Notes: generated from the sequence alone by a model not told the origin. A stretch of 64,000 nt of DNA from Mycobacteroides immunogenum (GCF_001605725.1 NZ_CP011530.1:5146001-5210000); one strand, 5' to 3'. Positions 27,027 through 38,514 are shown, numbered from the stretch's first letter. Program-made: numbers and translations.

Positions 27027-27034
27027 ACAAATAT
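27027..27034. repeat. Right copy of the 8-bp target-site duplication
   Basis: ACAAATAT; its last two bases are the A and T of the aldehyde dehydrogenase start codon. Confidence 0.9.
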
Positions 27035-28739
27035 GACCGATGTACAGATCGAATCCCCGGTAGATCAGGCACTGCAGGACTTGGCTGAAGGTGAAAAAAC
27101 CTGGGCCAAGACATCTTTGGCCGGTCGACTGCAACTGCTGGCAGATACCCGCCAGCGCGTGATCGACAACGCGCAGCAGTGGGTCCAGGCTGCGGCCTTC
27201 CAGATCAAAAAGCTCGATCCGCAGTCTCCGCTGGTCGGCGAGGAATGGATCTCGGGTCCCTACGCCGTCGCGGGCGCCCTTGCCGCCCTGATCGCCAGCC
27301 TGGAGCAGCTCCAAGCCGGACACAGCCCGCTGCGCGATGCCAAGTTCGGCGTGACCCCCGGCGGCCGCACCACCGTTTCGGTATTGCCGCTCAACGTCTT
27401 CGACAGCCTACTGCTGTCCGGGTTCAGCGCCGAGCTGTGGCTGCAGCCCGGTGTCGACCAGGCCGAGGCGCTGCGCACCGCAGGCCTGGCCCAGCGCGAT
27501 CCCAGCCACACGCACGGTGTCGGCGCGGTACTCGGCGCCGGCAACATCACCTCGATCGCGCCGCTGGACACCCTGTACGAGTTGTTCGCCAACAACCGCG
27601 TGGTGGCACTCAAGCTCAACCCCATCACCGATCCGCTGCTGCCGGTGTTCACCAAGGTGCTGCAGCCGTTCATCGAAATCGGTGCGGTTCGAATCCTGAC
27701 CGGCGGTGCCGACGTGGGCACCTACCTGGTGCACCACCAGCTGGTCGACCACGTTCATATGACCGGCAGTGCGATCACCCACGACGCGATCGTCTTCGGC
27801 ACCGGTGAAGAGGGTGCCCAGCGCAAGGCCGCCAACCAGCCGGTCCTGGACAAGGCCATCACCAGCGAGCTGGGCGGCGTCTCGCCGACCATCGTGGTGC
27901 CCGGGGAATGGAACGCGTCCGATATCGAGTTCCAGACCCGCCACATCGCCACCCAGCGACTGCACAACAACGGCTACAACTGCATTGCCTCGCAGGTCGT
28001 GGTGCTGTCCAAGGCGTGGCCGCAGCGCGAGGAATTCCTCACCGCACTGCGTAAGGCCCTCGACGAGGCACCGGCACGTCCCGCCTACTACCCCGGTTCC
28101 GATGATCGGGTGGCGGGTGCGCAGCGGTCCTACCCCGATGCCGAGCGTCACGGGCAAAACGGTGCACGAGTGCTCGTGGTCGATCCCGACGATCGCACTG
28201 CCCTGCTGCGCACCGAATACTTCGGACCGGTCCTGGGTGTCATCGAACTGGATTCCGATGGAACGGAGTTCCTGCGGGAGGCCACCCGGGTCGCCAACGA
28301 CGAATTCGTCGGCACCCTCGGCGTGAACGTGCTCGCGCACCCGGACAGCATCAAGGCGCTGGGATCGGATTTCGACACCCTGGTCGAGGACCTGCGGTAC
28401 GGCACCGTGGCCATCAACGCCTGGACCGGCGTGGGCTACCTGACTCCCGCTGCCACCTGGGGCGCGTACCCGGGCCACGTCCTCAACGACGTGCAAAGCG
28501 GAATCGGTGTGGTGCACAACGGGTTCCTGGTGGAAAAGCCGGAACGCACCGTGGTGCGCGGACCGTTCCGGCCGTTCCCGCGGTCGGTGGCACACGGCGA
28601 ATGGGCCCTGTCCCCCAAGCCGCCGTGGTTCGTGAGCAATGCCACAGCGGCAGGCACTGGCGAACTACTGGTCAATTTCGCCAGTAAGCCCAGCCTGCTG
28701 AAAGTCCCCCGCATCTTCATCTCCGCGCTACGGGGCTGA
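27033..28739 (+). CDS. Aldehyde dehydrogenase family protein
   Basis: A 568-residue member of the aldehyde dehydrogenase superfamily. Catalytic residues are visible: Glu in TSELGGVSP near residue 286 and the nucleophile Cys in NNGYNCIASQVV near residue 318; the NAD site lies around GAVLGAGNITSIAPLDTLYE. It would oxidise an aldehyde to an acid, perhaps one made by the DUF2236 oxygenase. Its original ribosome-binding site lay in the end of that gene and has been replaced by the end of the insertion sequence, so expression may be changed. Confidence 0.85.
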   Translation: MTDVQIESPVDQALQDLAEGEKTWAKTSLAGRLQLLADTRQRVIDNAQQWVQAAAFQIKKLDPQSPLVGEEWISGPYAVAGALAALIASLEQLQAGHSPLRDAKFGVTPGGRTTVSVLPLNVFDSLLLSGFSAELWLQPGVDQAEALRTAGLAQRDPSHTHGVGAVLGAGNITSIAPLDTLYELFANNRVVALKLNPITDPLLPVFTKVLQPFIEIGAVRILTGGADVGTYLVHHQLVDHVHMTGSAITHDAIVFGTGEEGAQRKAANQPVLDKAITSELGGVSPTIVVPGEWNASDIEFQTRHIATQRLHNNGYNCIASQVVVLSKAWPQREEFLTALRKALDEAPARPAYYPGSDDRVAGAQRSYPDAERHGQNGARVLVVDPDDRTALLRTEYFGPVLGVIELDSDGTEFLREATRVANDEFVGTLGVNVLAHPDSIKALGSDFDTLVEDLRYGTVAINAWTGVGYLTPAATWGAYPGHVLNDVQSGIGVVHNGFLVEKPERTVVRGPFRPFPRSVAHGEWALSPKPPWFVSNATAAGTGELLVNFASKPSLLKVPRIFISALRG

Positions 28740-28788
28740 CACGAATTACGTTGGGCGCCACGGCCTCGATGCGGCGTAGTGTCGAATC

Positions 28789-29433
28789 ATGGCCGATGCA
28801 GACACCCGCTGGATAGAGATCGACGACTACCTGGAGCGCACCGTCGCTACCGACGCCGCCGAGTTGAACCATATTCGGCAGGCGCAGGAGGACGGTGGTC
28901 TTCCGGATATCGCGGTCTCGGCGACGCAGGGCAAGTTCCTGTACCTGCTGGCGACGATCGCCAAGGCTCGCCGGGTGCTGGAGGTCGGGACGCTCGGCGG
29001 ATACAGCACCGCATGGCTCGCCAAGGCGGTCGGGCCCCAGGGTGCGGTGGTGACCCTCGAATTCGATCCCAACCATGCCGCCGTCGCACAGGCGAGCCTG
29101 ACCGAGGCGGGCTTCGGGGATCGGGTGCAGGTACTGGTGGGGGCTGCGCTGGACTCGCTGCCCGCGGTCGAGGGGCCGTTCGATCTGGTGTTCATCGACG
29201 CCGATAAGTCCAACAATCCGGGCTATCTGGACTGGGCGCTACGCCTGACGCAGCCTGGAGCCGTCATTGTCGTGGACAACGTCATCCGCTGGATCTCGGC
29301 GGAAGGCCCGAATGCCGAAGGTACCCGGGAAGCGCTGGAACGACTGGGCTCCGATCCCCGCGTCGATGCCACCGCGCTGCAGACGGTCGGTGTCAAGGGC
29401 TGGGACGGCCTGGCGATCGCGGTGGTGCGTTAG
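28789..29433 (+). CDS. Class I O-methyltransferase (Rv0187-like)
   Basis: A 214-residue SAM-dependent O-methyltransferase of the catechol/caffeoyl-CoA type (family 3). SAM-binding motif EVGTLGGYSTAWLA near residue 66, metal-site FIDADKSNNPGYLDW near residue 136 and VVDNVIRWI after it. It methylates an aromatic hydroxyl with Mg; substrate unknown. TAGTGT at 28777-28782, 6 bases before the ATG, suggests a leaderless mRNA. Its stop overlaps the convergent metallohydrolase stop (TTAG). Confidence 0.9.
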   Translation: MADADTRWIEIDDYLERTVATDAAELNHIRQAQEDGGLPDIAVSATQGKFLYLLATIAKARRVLEVGTLGGYSTAWLAKAVGPQGAVVTLEFDPNHAAVAQASLTEAGFGDRVQVLVGAALDSLPAVEGPFDLVFIDADKSNNPGYLDWALRLTQPGAVIVVDNVIRWISAEGPNAEGTREALERLGSDPRVDATALQTVGVKGWDGLAIAVVR

Positions 29434-29936
29434 CGCGCACCCTCGCGGGCATAGACGGTCCGGAGCATGAATTCGACCTCCGGCCCCATCGCCAGTCCCG
29501 CCAGCTCGGGATACAGCACCACGAAATCATGTCCGTGCGCCGGGCCGTCGTACGGGCACAGGTGGTGCGCCAGTTCGTGCAGAATCACCAGTTCACGCAT
29601 GGCCCAAGCGCTTCCGTTGCGGTCATCGGGAACGGCGATGGCCGCTCTTTCCCCGTCGCGCTCGTAGTGTGCCGCTGTCGCACCGCGCCGCGCGCGCACG
29701 GTGACGGGCCCGGCGGGCCATCTACTGTCCACCAGCGCCAGCACGTCGTCGACGTAACGCTGCACCGATTCGACCGACGCGAAACGCGCCTCGGGCGGCA
29801 GGGTCAGCCGGGTACCGAAGAAGTCGATATCCCGTTGACTGTGACTGGCCGCCCGCTCGAAGATGGTGCGCACGAATTCCTCCGCGGCGTACACCTTGGC
29901 GCGCTGCGTGTCCCGAGGGCGCGGCTGATCGCTCAG
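29430..29936 (-). CDS. TIGR04338-type metallohydrolase (Rv0185-like)
   Basis: A putative zinc hydrolase of 168 residues from CTG 29936, or 154 from GTG 29894. The metal motif HELAHH is clear (VILHELAHHLCPYDGPAHGHDF), with the extra His in the GPAHGHDF part as a likely third ligand. N-terminal LPPEARFASVESVQRYVDD is shared with mycobacterial relatives. CTG 29936 overlaps the stop of the upstream gene as CTGA, which suggests coupled translation from a rare start; the residues before GTG 29894 (DTQRAK) look like real protein. Function unknown. Confidence 0.8.
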   Translation of the reverse strand: MSDQPRPRDTQRAKVYAAEEFVRTIFERAASHSQRDIDFFGTRLTLPPEARFASVESVQRYVDDVLALVDSRWPAGPVTVRARRGATAAHYERDGERAAIAVPDDRNGSAWAMRELVILHELAHHLCPYDGPAHGHDFVVLYPELAGLAMGPEVEFMLRTVYAREGAR

Positions 29937-30685
29937 TTCTTGTCCAATGCCGCTCGAGCCCCCGCCAACTCGGGACTCGCACCGAGCCTGGCTCGCCGGC
30001 CCGCACGATCACCGGCACGGCGGGCATGCGAGGAGTATCCCGCCTGAGCACTCACCGCACGCCAGCGACCCCGCGCCGTCGAGGCGCCCTTGTAGAAGTC
30101 ACGCAGCTCGATTTCCTTGTCGCGCAGCACCAGTTCGGTTCCCGTGCCCCGCTTCTCGGTCTTGACGGCCTCGGCGCGCGCCTCCTGGCGAGCATCTGTC
30201 AGCCGCTGCCCCACCCTGGTTCCGAATGCCAACTGGAAGTTCAGGCGGGCCGTGATGGTCGGGGTGGGACGGTGCGCCCCGGAACTGATGTACGTGTCCG
30301 AGGCGCGCACCATCTGGACCACCAGGCTCGCGTACAGCGCGTGCACGGCGTCGATGTCCTCGGCGAAGCCGTAGGCATACACGTAGGTGGAGTTTGACGC
30401 GACGTCGCAGGTGACGTCGTTGGCGCCCGCGATGAGCGCGAACAGGTTGACGTAGGTGCGCAAGCCCCGGGTGCCGGCCTCGCCGATCGTGATGGTGCGC
30501 TGGGTGGGCCGCGCCTGCGCATCACGTTTGACCGAATGCGCCCGGGCGACCGCCAGATCGATGGAGGTTGCGGTGGCGAGCCGCTGCGCCGCCGCCATGA
30601 AGGCCTCGGCCTCGTGCGCGTTATCGGTGCCTTCGGCCTGACGGAGCAGGGCGGCGATCCGCGAGAGCTGCTTGTCCTCTGTCAC
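29933..30685 (-). CDS. DUF2786 domain protein (Rv0184-like)
   Basis: A 250-residue protein with the DUF2786 domain at its N-terminus (LSRIAALLRQAEGTDNAHEA, then EAFMAAAQRLATATSIDLA). A middle segment (YVNLFALIAGANDV) and a basic C-terminal tail with many Arg follow. Function is unknown. GTG 30685 is chosen because TAACCT lies 7 bases upstream, a leaderless arrangement; ATG 30715 is the longer alternative. Coupled to the metallohydrolase. Confidence 0.82.
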   Translation of the reverse strand: MTEDKQLSRIAALLRQAEGTDNAHEAEAFMAAAQRLATATSIDLAVARAHSVKRDAQARPTQRTITIGEAGTRGLRTYVNLFALIAGANDVTCDVASNSTYVYAYGFAEDIDAVHALYASLVVQMVRASDTYISSGAHRPTPTITARLNFQLAFGTRVGQRLTDARQEARAEAVKTEKRGTGTELVLRDKEIELRDFYKGASTARGRWRAVSAQAGYSSHARRAGDRAGRRARLGASPELAGARAALDKN

Positions 30686-30823
30686 GAAAGCCAGGTTAGG
30701 CCAGAGCGGCGACATACCTGCGCGAGCAGCATGCTCAGAATTTCTGACAACATTGATTGTCACGTTGGCCGCATTGTGTTTCGATATCCCCGATACCAGC
30801 CATGCGCAGACAGTGGAGGCCGC

Positions 30824-32083
30824 GTGACCCTGCAAGAGAACGCCCTGCTACCTGCGGCATACGCGGAGAATCTGGCGAACCCGGCACCGGCGCACACCAA
30901 AGTGCGGAACGCCCTGCGGCGGTGGTCCGGCTTCGATCTCATGCCTTCCGAGGAGGTGGTACGCCAGTACGGCGCGGGCCTGTGGATAACCGATCCGGTC
31001 GCCGAGAGATTCGTCGAAGAGGTCTACTACGGCGACATCGGCCCCGAACGCGGCCGCGCACTGCTCGACCGAGCCCTGACCGAGGGGATCCACGCCGTCG
31101 ACGACGCACCGGAATCGATGCGGGCGTTGTTCGCCGAGTTCGACACGTTGCCGTCCTGGGCCGACCCGCAGCTCATCGAGGCCGGGGCCGCCGTGTGGAG
31201 GCGGTGGGGCTACGACATGGGCTCCATCGCGAACGCGGGCACCATGGATACCTACACCGAAGGCTGGCTAGCGACTCCGCTCTCACTGGCGGGCGGTTAC
31301 GCAGGTCAAGGTGCGATGCACCGCCATCTTGAAACCAGCCGGTGGTGGCTGGAGTGCGCGCGACCCGGGGCCACGCTAGATCGATACTCCGTCGCGCGAC
31401 AGATCACCATGAAGATCCGCGTCATGCACGTTTCGGTGCGTCGCGGAGTTCGCAAACACCCCGAATGGCGCCGCGAGCAATGGGGTGAGCCAATCAGCCA
31501 ATCGGAGATGCTGCTGACACTGATCGCCGGCAGTGTGGCCCCCGGCCTTGGGCTATGGGCCGTCGGATACCTCACCACACGATCGGAAATGATTGCCGCC
31601 CTGCACTTTTGTCGATACTTGGGCTACCTACTCGGCGTCCGCTGTGATGACATTTACCCCGAGACGGTCGCGGACGCCGTGCGCATCCTGTACCACTTCG
31701 ATGCCACCCGCGCCTATGACGGTGGGCACGCCTCCCGCGAATTGGTGGAGTCGTTCGTTCCTTCGTTCACACCGAGTTCCGGCGCGTCACCGGCCAATCG
31801 GCTCCGAGGGCTATTTCATCTGCAGCTGCAGGCAGGTTTCACGAGGCTCTTTATGCTGCCGTGGAACCGCAGGCTCTACCGGATTCCCAACGGGTGGATC
31901 GGAACTGCGGCACTCGTCGCACGCGCGCCGTTCGTCGCCGCGGTAGAGATTGCCCGCCACATCGCCCCCGCCGTGGATCGGCATTGGCAGCGGGGCAAGA
32001 TGCGGCGCTGGGAACATTGGATCGACTGGCAGTCCGGTGCGCATACCCACGAATTCCGCGATCTCTCGGCTATGCGCCGCTAG
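30824..32083 (+). CDS. DUF2236 / MpaB-like oxygenase, second copy
   Basis: A 419-residue DUF2236-family protein, only distantly similar to the one at 24.5 kb. Visible parts: DFDTLPSWADPQL-like segment near residue 105, then WRRWGYDMGSIANAGTMDTY and ITMKIRVMHVSVRRGVRKH near residue 200, with likely heme-binding His residues, and a Trp/Arg-rich C-terminal helix region. GTG 30824 has GGAGG 5 bases upstream. Faces a convergent lipase gene across a hairpin. Confidence 0.8.
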   Translation: MTLQENALLPAAYAENLANPAPAHTKVRNALRRWSGFDLMPSEEVVRQYGAGLWITDPVAERFVEEVYYGDIGPERGRALLDRALTEGIHAVDDAPESMRALFAEFDTLPSWADPQLIEAGAAVWRRWGYDMGSIANAGTMDTYTEGWLATPLSLAGGYAGQGAMHRHLETSRWWLECARPGATLDRYSVARQITMKIRVMHVSVRRGVRKHPEWRREQWGEPISQSEMLLTLIAGSVAPGLGLWAVGYLTTRSEMIAALHFCRYLGYLLGVRCDDIYPETVADAVRILYHFDATRAYDGGHASRELVESFVPSFTPSSGASPANRLRGLFHLQLQAGFTRLFMLPWNRRLYRIPNGWIGTAALVARAPFVAAVEIARHIAPAVDRHWQRGKMRRWEHWIDWQSGAHTHEFRDLSAMRR

Positions 32084-32098
32084 CGGACCCACCCCCAC

Positions 32099-32165
32099 TG
32101 CGCCGACACGCCGTCTATTGACGCATTCGTCGAGTAAGCGGCGCAGAACACGGCGTGTCAACGCA
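32099..32165. terminator. Long hairpin between convergent genes (family B)
   Basis: Arms 32105-32114 and 32150-32159 (GACACGCCGT / ACGGCGTGTC) are perfect and extend to 14 of 16 pairs with flanking TGCG/CGCA. It lies between two convergent stops (32083 and 32174). The arm sequence is shared with the hairpin at 43486-43544. Confidence 0.6.
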
Positions 32166-32173
32166 GAGGAGCG

Positions 32174-34786
<2,613 letters not shown>

Positions 34787-34819
34787 CATGTGTCGGTCGA
34801 CGGGACTATTCTCGCGGCC

Positions 34820-35797
34820 GTGACGGCACAAGCCATCGACGATGAATTTCTTTCGCTCACCGAACAATATCGACGTGAGATTCTGGCCCACTGCTATCGG
34901 ATGACGGGGTCCATCCACGACGCCGAAGACCTGGTACAGGAGACCTACCTGCGCGGGTGGAAGGCCTATGACCGGTTTGAGGGCAAGTCGTCGCTGCGAA
35001 CGTGGCTGTACCGGATCGCCACCAACACCTGTCTGACCGCGTTGGAGGGCAAGCAGCGCCGCCCCTTGCCGACGGGATTGGGAGCGCCCAGCGCCGATCC
35101 TCTGGCTGAGTTGGATGAACGCACCGAGATCCCGTGGCTGGAGCCGCTGCCCGACGACACCACCGATCCCGCCAGCATTGTGGGTTCTCGGGAATCTGTG
35201 CGCTTGGCCTTCGTCGCGGCGTTGCAGCATCTTCCTGCCAAGCAGCGCGCGGTGCTGGTGCTGCGTGAGGTGTTGCAGTGGAAGGCGCAGGAGGTCGCCG
35301 AGGCGATCGGTTCCACCACCGCCGCGGTGAACAGCCTGCTGCAGCGGGCCCGCGCGCAGCTGCAGCAGGTGTCGCCAAAAGAAGAGAACCTGTTGGAGCC
35401 CGAAGACCCCATGCTGCGCGAGCAGCTGCGCCAGTACATCAGCGCGTTCGAGCGCTATGACGTCGATGCCATCGCGAAAATGTTCACTACCGAGGCCATT
35501 TGGGAGATGCCCCCGTTCACCGGCTGGTACCGGGGCGGTCCGAGCATCGCCGCGCTCATCAAGGAACAGTGCCCCGCCGAGCGGGCCGGCGATATGCGTC
35601 TCCTGGAGACCTCGGCCAACGGGCAGCCCGCCATCGGGCTCTACATGCGCGAAGGCGACGGCGTGCACCGGCCGTTCCAGATGCATGTCCTGGACGTCAC
35701 CCCCGACGGGGTGGCGCATGTGGTGTGCTTCTTCGACCTCTCACTATTCGAGAAGTTCGGTCTCCCTTCGGAACTACCGGAGACACTCACCGACTAG
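34820..35797 (+). CDS. sigG: ECF sigma factor SigG (Rv0182c-like)
   Basis: A 325-residue ECF41-like/SigG sigma factor. Region 2 spans about residues 15-80 (CYRMTGSIHDAEDLVQETYL), region 4 about 140-190 (LPAKQRAVLVLREVLQWKAQ), and a SnoaL-like C-terminal domain (about 205-320) that usually regulates the factor in place of an anti-sigma protein. GTG 34820 is preferred since TATTCT at 34807-34812 is 7 bases upstream; GTG 34790 is the longer alternative. In M. tuberculosis sigG is tied to DNA damage. Stop shares CTAG with the convergent M1 peptidase. Confidence 0.9.
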   Translation: MTAQAIDDEFLSLTEQYRREILAHCYRMTGSIHDAEDLVQETYLRGWKAYDRFEGKSSLRTWLYRIATNTCLTALEGKQRRPLPTGLGAPSADPLAELDERTEIPWLEPLPDDTTDPASIVGSRESVRLAFVAALQHLPAKQRAVLVLREVLQWKAQEVAEAIGSTTAAVNSLLQRARAQLQQVSPKEENLLEPEDPMLREQLRQYISAFERYDVDAIAKMFTTEAIWEMPPFTGWYRGGPSIAALIKEQCPAERAGDMRLLETSANGQPAIGLYMREGDGVHRPFQMHVLDVTPDGVAHVVCFFDLSLFEKFGLPSELPETLTD

Positions 35798-37278
35798 CGC
35801 TGCGCCAGACTCCCCGGGAAAAGGTACTGGTCCTCCGGGCGCGTGGTGCTGTGGAACCAGGCGGTGAAGAACCCGGAGAGGTCCTTGCCCGCCACCTTCT
35901 GCACATACGCCTCGAACTGCGGCCAGGTGGCGTTGCCCCATTTGTGCACGGTGGGCCATGAACGCAGGATCTCCAGGAATGCCTTGTCGCCGATGGTGCG
36001 TCGCAGCGCGTGCAGCGCCAACGGTCCCTTGCCGTACACGCCCAGCGGGTTGAACACCTCGTCCGCGCTGCATTCCGCGCCGCCTGGGCACATGTCGTAG
36101 AGCAGGTTTCCCCAGACCTTGTCGTCGTCCCAGATCTTCTGGACGGTGTCGTGGTAGTGCTTGTCGATCGACTTGCCTTCCTTCTCCTCCGACCACATCC
36201 ATGGCAGGTAGGAGGCGAAGCACTCGTTCAAGCAGATGTCACGCCACTGCTGCACCGACACCACATCGCCGTACCACTCGTGGGTGTTCTCGTGCACCAC
36301 CACCGCGAGGCGCTTGTCGTCCTCGACATCCCGGCTGAACGTGTAGTACGGGCGGGTCTGAGTCTCCAAGGCGCTGAACGCGATGTCCTCACGAATCGGG
36401 TCAGCGAAAATGCCGCCGGCTGCCACATGCGGGTACTTGCCGAGCTTGGATTCCAGAAAACTCAGTATCTCCGGCAACCGCGCCTCGGCATTGCCCGAAC
36501 CGGCATCGGGCGCAAATGCGCTCACCACCGGCGTGCCGCTGGGCAGGGTGGACCGGAACACCGCGAAATGATCCACCGCGAAGGGAACCAGGTACATGGC
36601 GACGGGATTCGGCTCGGTCCAGGTCTTGGTGGTCCATCCGCCGGACTCGACGGCCTTGCCTTCCCGGCCGCCGCCCACCGCAATCCACGAAGACGGGACA
36701 GACGCGGTGAGCGTGAACGGAGCCTTGTTCACCGGGGTGTTGTTCGACGGGTACCAGTTTTCGGCACCGTCGGGTTCCCCGCCCTTGGCGTATCCACCAC
36801 TGGTGCTACGCACCCAGCCGTGCAGCGCACCGAGTCCGCGCTTCTGCGCCTCCTGCTGCTCGTTGAACGCATAAGTAATGGTGGTGGTGAAGACACTTCC
36901 GGTACGGATCCCCTTTTCCGGGGTGACGGTCATTTCGTGCTCGCCGCTGAACTCGGTGGCCGCAGGCTTGCCGTCCACCGCGGCCGTCACGGTTCCCAGC
37001 TCCGAGAAGTCCAGGTTGAAGCTCGACAGGTTCTGAGTGGCGGCCGCCTTGATCACCATGGTGCCGCCGACATCGGTGGTCTCGGGGTCCAGACGCAGCG
37101 TCAGGTCGTATTGGGTGACGCGGTAGCCGCCGTTGCCGTCCTGCGGGAAGTAACTGTCGATACCGTTGGGCGAGCCAGGGGTGAAGACGTCCGTCGCGTA
37201 GGCGGGCGCCGCGACGGCACTGCCGCCGAGCAGGAGCACCGCGACAGCGGCGGGGATCCCAAGAATCCTGTGTGTCAT
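35794..37278 (-). CDS. Secreted M1 family metallopeptidase
   Basis: A 494-residue zinc aminopeptidase-like protein with a Sec signal peptide (segment ending AAPAYATD). The zinc site is HENTHEWYGD near residue 327 (HExxH with the further His) and the third ligand Glu in CLNECFASY near residue 349. It is short compared with cytosolic PepN (about 860 aa), lacking the C-terminal helical domain, as in other secreted bacterial M1 proteins. AAGG 5 bases before the ATG lies inside one arm of a 12-bp inverted repeat. Confidence 0.88.
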   Translation of the reverse strand: MTHRILGIPAAVAVLLLGGSAVAAPAYATDVFTPGSPNGIDSYFPQDGNGGYRVTQYDLTLRLDPETTDVGGTMVIKAAATQNLSSFNLDFSELGTVTAAVDGKPAATEFSGEHEMTVTPEKGIRTGSVFTTTITYAFNEQQEAQKRGLGALHGWVRSTSGGYAKGGEPDGAENWYPSNNTPVNKAPFTLTASVPSSWIAVGGGREGKAVESGGWTTKTWTEPNPVAMYLVPFAVDHFAVFRSTLPSGTPVVSAFAPDAGSGNAEARLPEILSFLESKLGKYPHVAAGGIFADPIREDIAFSALETQTRPYYTFSRDVEDDKRLAVVVHENTHEWYGDVVSVQQWRDICLNECFASYLPWMWSEEKEGKSIDKHYHDTVQKIWDDDKVWGNLLYDMCPGGAECSADEVFNPLGVYGKGPLALHALRRTIGDKAFLEILRSWPTVHKWGNATWPQFEAYVQKVAGKDLSGFFTAWFHSTTRPEDQYLFPGSLAQR

Positions 37279-37283
37279 GTGAA

Positions 37284-37333
37284 CCTTACGTAGAGCGAGC
37301 CGGTCTGACTCCAGATGAAGACTCTACGTAAGG
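37284..37333 (-). promoter_or_regulatory. Inverted repeat that includes the M1 peptidase ribosome-binding site
   Basis: Perfect 12-bp arms at 37284-37295 and 37322-37333 (CCTTACGTAGAG / CTCTACGTAAGG), 26 bases apart, each with a TACGTA core. The arm next to the gene contains the AAGG ribosome-binding site. It could be a two-site operator, or, if transcribed, an RNA hairpin that hides the site. Confidence 0.55.
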
Positions 37334-37352
37334 CGTCACCGATCGTGCGTAG

Positions 37353-37754
37353 CTACTGCAGGTGTGCCGGGTCCATCCAGCTGACCTCCCACACGTGGCC
37401 GTCCAGGTCGCGGAACGAGCGCCCGTACATGAAGCCCAGCTCCTGCGCGGGCATCCAATCCACCGCGCCCGCGGCCAGCGCCGCGTCTGCCAGCTCGTCT
37501 ACGCCTTCCCGGCTGTCCACCGAAACACACAGCAGCACTTCGCGATTCTTTGATGTATCGGCAATGTCGTCGGCGATGAATCCGCGGAAACGATCCTCCT
37601 CCAGCATCATCACCCAGCTCTGCTCGTTGATCGCCATACAGAGGGTGTTCTCGTCGCAGAACTGATCGTTGAAGGAGAAACCCAGGTGATCGAAGAATTT
37701 GCGGCTTGCCGCGGCGTTTGCGATGGGGATGTTGACGAACAGCATGCGGGACAT
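37353..37754 (-). CDS. VOC family (glyoxalase-like) protein
   Basis: A 133-residue protein of the vicinal-oxygen-chelate fold: LFVNIPIANAAASRKFFDHLGF at the N-terminus (read as VNIPIANAAASRKFFDHLG) and DLDGHVWEVSWMDP at the C-terminus, with the metal-binding Glu in the last segment. Close to small uncharacterised glyoxalase-like proteins of mycobacteria. GGAGA upstream supports ATG 37754. It follows the LemA operon and may belong to it. Confidence 0.85.
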   Translation of the reverse strand: MSRMLFVNIPIANAAASRKFFDHLGFSFNDQFCDENTLCMAINEQSWVMMLEEDRFRGFIADDIADTSKNREVLLCVSVDSREGVDELADAALAAGAVDWMPAQELGFMYGRSFRDLDGHVWEVSWMDPAHLQ

Positions 37755-37824
37755 CGGGTCTCCTCGGTGTGGGGCGGCGGTACTTCCACCGTTCACCGGT
37801 ATCGACAACGGGGCGCCCAGAAAC

Positions 37825-38514
37825 TCATCGCCGGTCCCACACAAATGGGGGCACTGCCGCCAGCGTGTCCGACAGGAACCGCAGCTGATCGTCGATCAGG
37901 TCCGGCCCCAGGTCACCTAACTGCCACGTCCAAAGCCACGCTCCGTCAAACCGGAACGGACGCTTCGCGTATCGCGGATCTTTCAGCATTCGTGCCATGT
38001 TCTGGGGATTGATCACGTCGTAGGCGAAGCGCGTGTCCTGGGCCACCACCCGAAAACGACGATTGAAATCGTCCGATTCAAAGGTGATATCGCCGAGGGC
38101 TTTGGTCAGCAGATTCTCGGGGTACACCTGCAACTTCGGGAGTGATGCCGGCATCGCGATGGCCACCACCGCCGTCCTTTTGACCTCATACTCTTGCTCT
38201 GCGGCGACGCGTTCGGCCTTGGAGTACGCCTCGAATGCCAGGAATTGCCTACCGTCGTACTGACCACGCACCACATTGCAGGCCCCAGGAAACGGGACCG
38301 CAAAAGATGTGTCCGCATAGCCCACCTGGCGCAGCACGCTGTCGTCCTCGGCGACGAAATGCCAGCCCTGGCCGGCCGCGTGCTGGGCCAGCGGCGAACT
38401 CCCCAGGTCTTTCTTTCGGAAGAGCCTGTGGATGAGCAAGCCAAATCCCAGGAGCGGCCATATCACCGCGAAAGCGGCACCAGCGTAGGAGCCGAGCTCG
38501 GCCCAGAAACTCAT
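37825..38514 (-). CDS. Membrane-anchored paralogue 3 of the LemA operon
   Basis: A 229-residue protein with one N-terminal helix (AAFAVIWPLLGFGLLI) and a soluble domain. It shares with the genes at 38511 and 39825 the motifs FESDDFNRRF, RFAYDVINPQNMARML, FDGAWLWTW and a C-terminal PPFVWD. The family resembles DUF3137-type proteins found beside LemA, but I cannot confirm it. ATG overlaps the upstream stop (ATGA). Function unknown. Confidence 0.72.
   Translation of the reverse strand: MSFWAELGSYAGAAFAVIWPLLGFGLLIHRLFRKKDLGSSPLAQHAAGQGWHFVAEDDSVLRQVGYADTSFAVPFPGACNVVRGQYDGRQFLAFEAYSKAERVAAEQEYEVKRTAVVAIAMPASLPKLQVYPENLLTKALGDITFESDDFNRRFRVVAQDTRFAYDVINPQNMARMLKDPRYAKRPFRFDGAWLWTWQLGDLGPDLIDDQLRFLSDTLAAVPPFVWDRR

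Noticed and set aside
27408..28595. A 395-codon - strand frame opposite the aldehyde dehydrogenase
   Set aside because: Antisense shadow typical of GC-rich genes; the + strand product has both catalytic residues.
24544..32083. The two DUF2236 genes as a recent duplication
   Set aside because: They differ in length (361 and 419 aa) and share only scattered motifs, so they are old paralogues at most.
36010..37293. A 427-codon + strand frame opposite the M1 peptidase
   Set aside because: Antisense of a gene with signal peptide and zinc motif; translation has no recognisable features.
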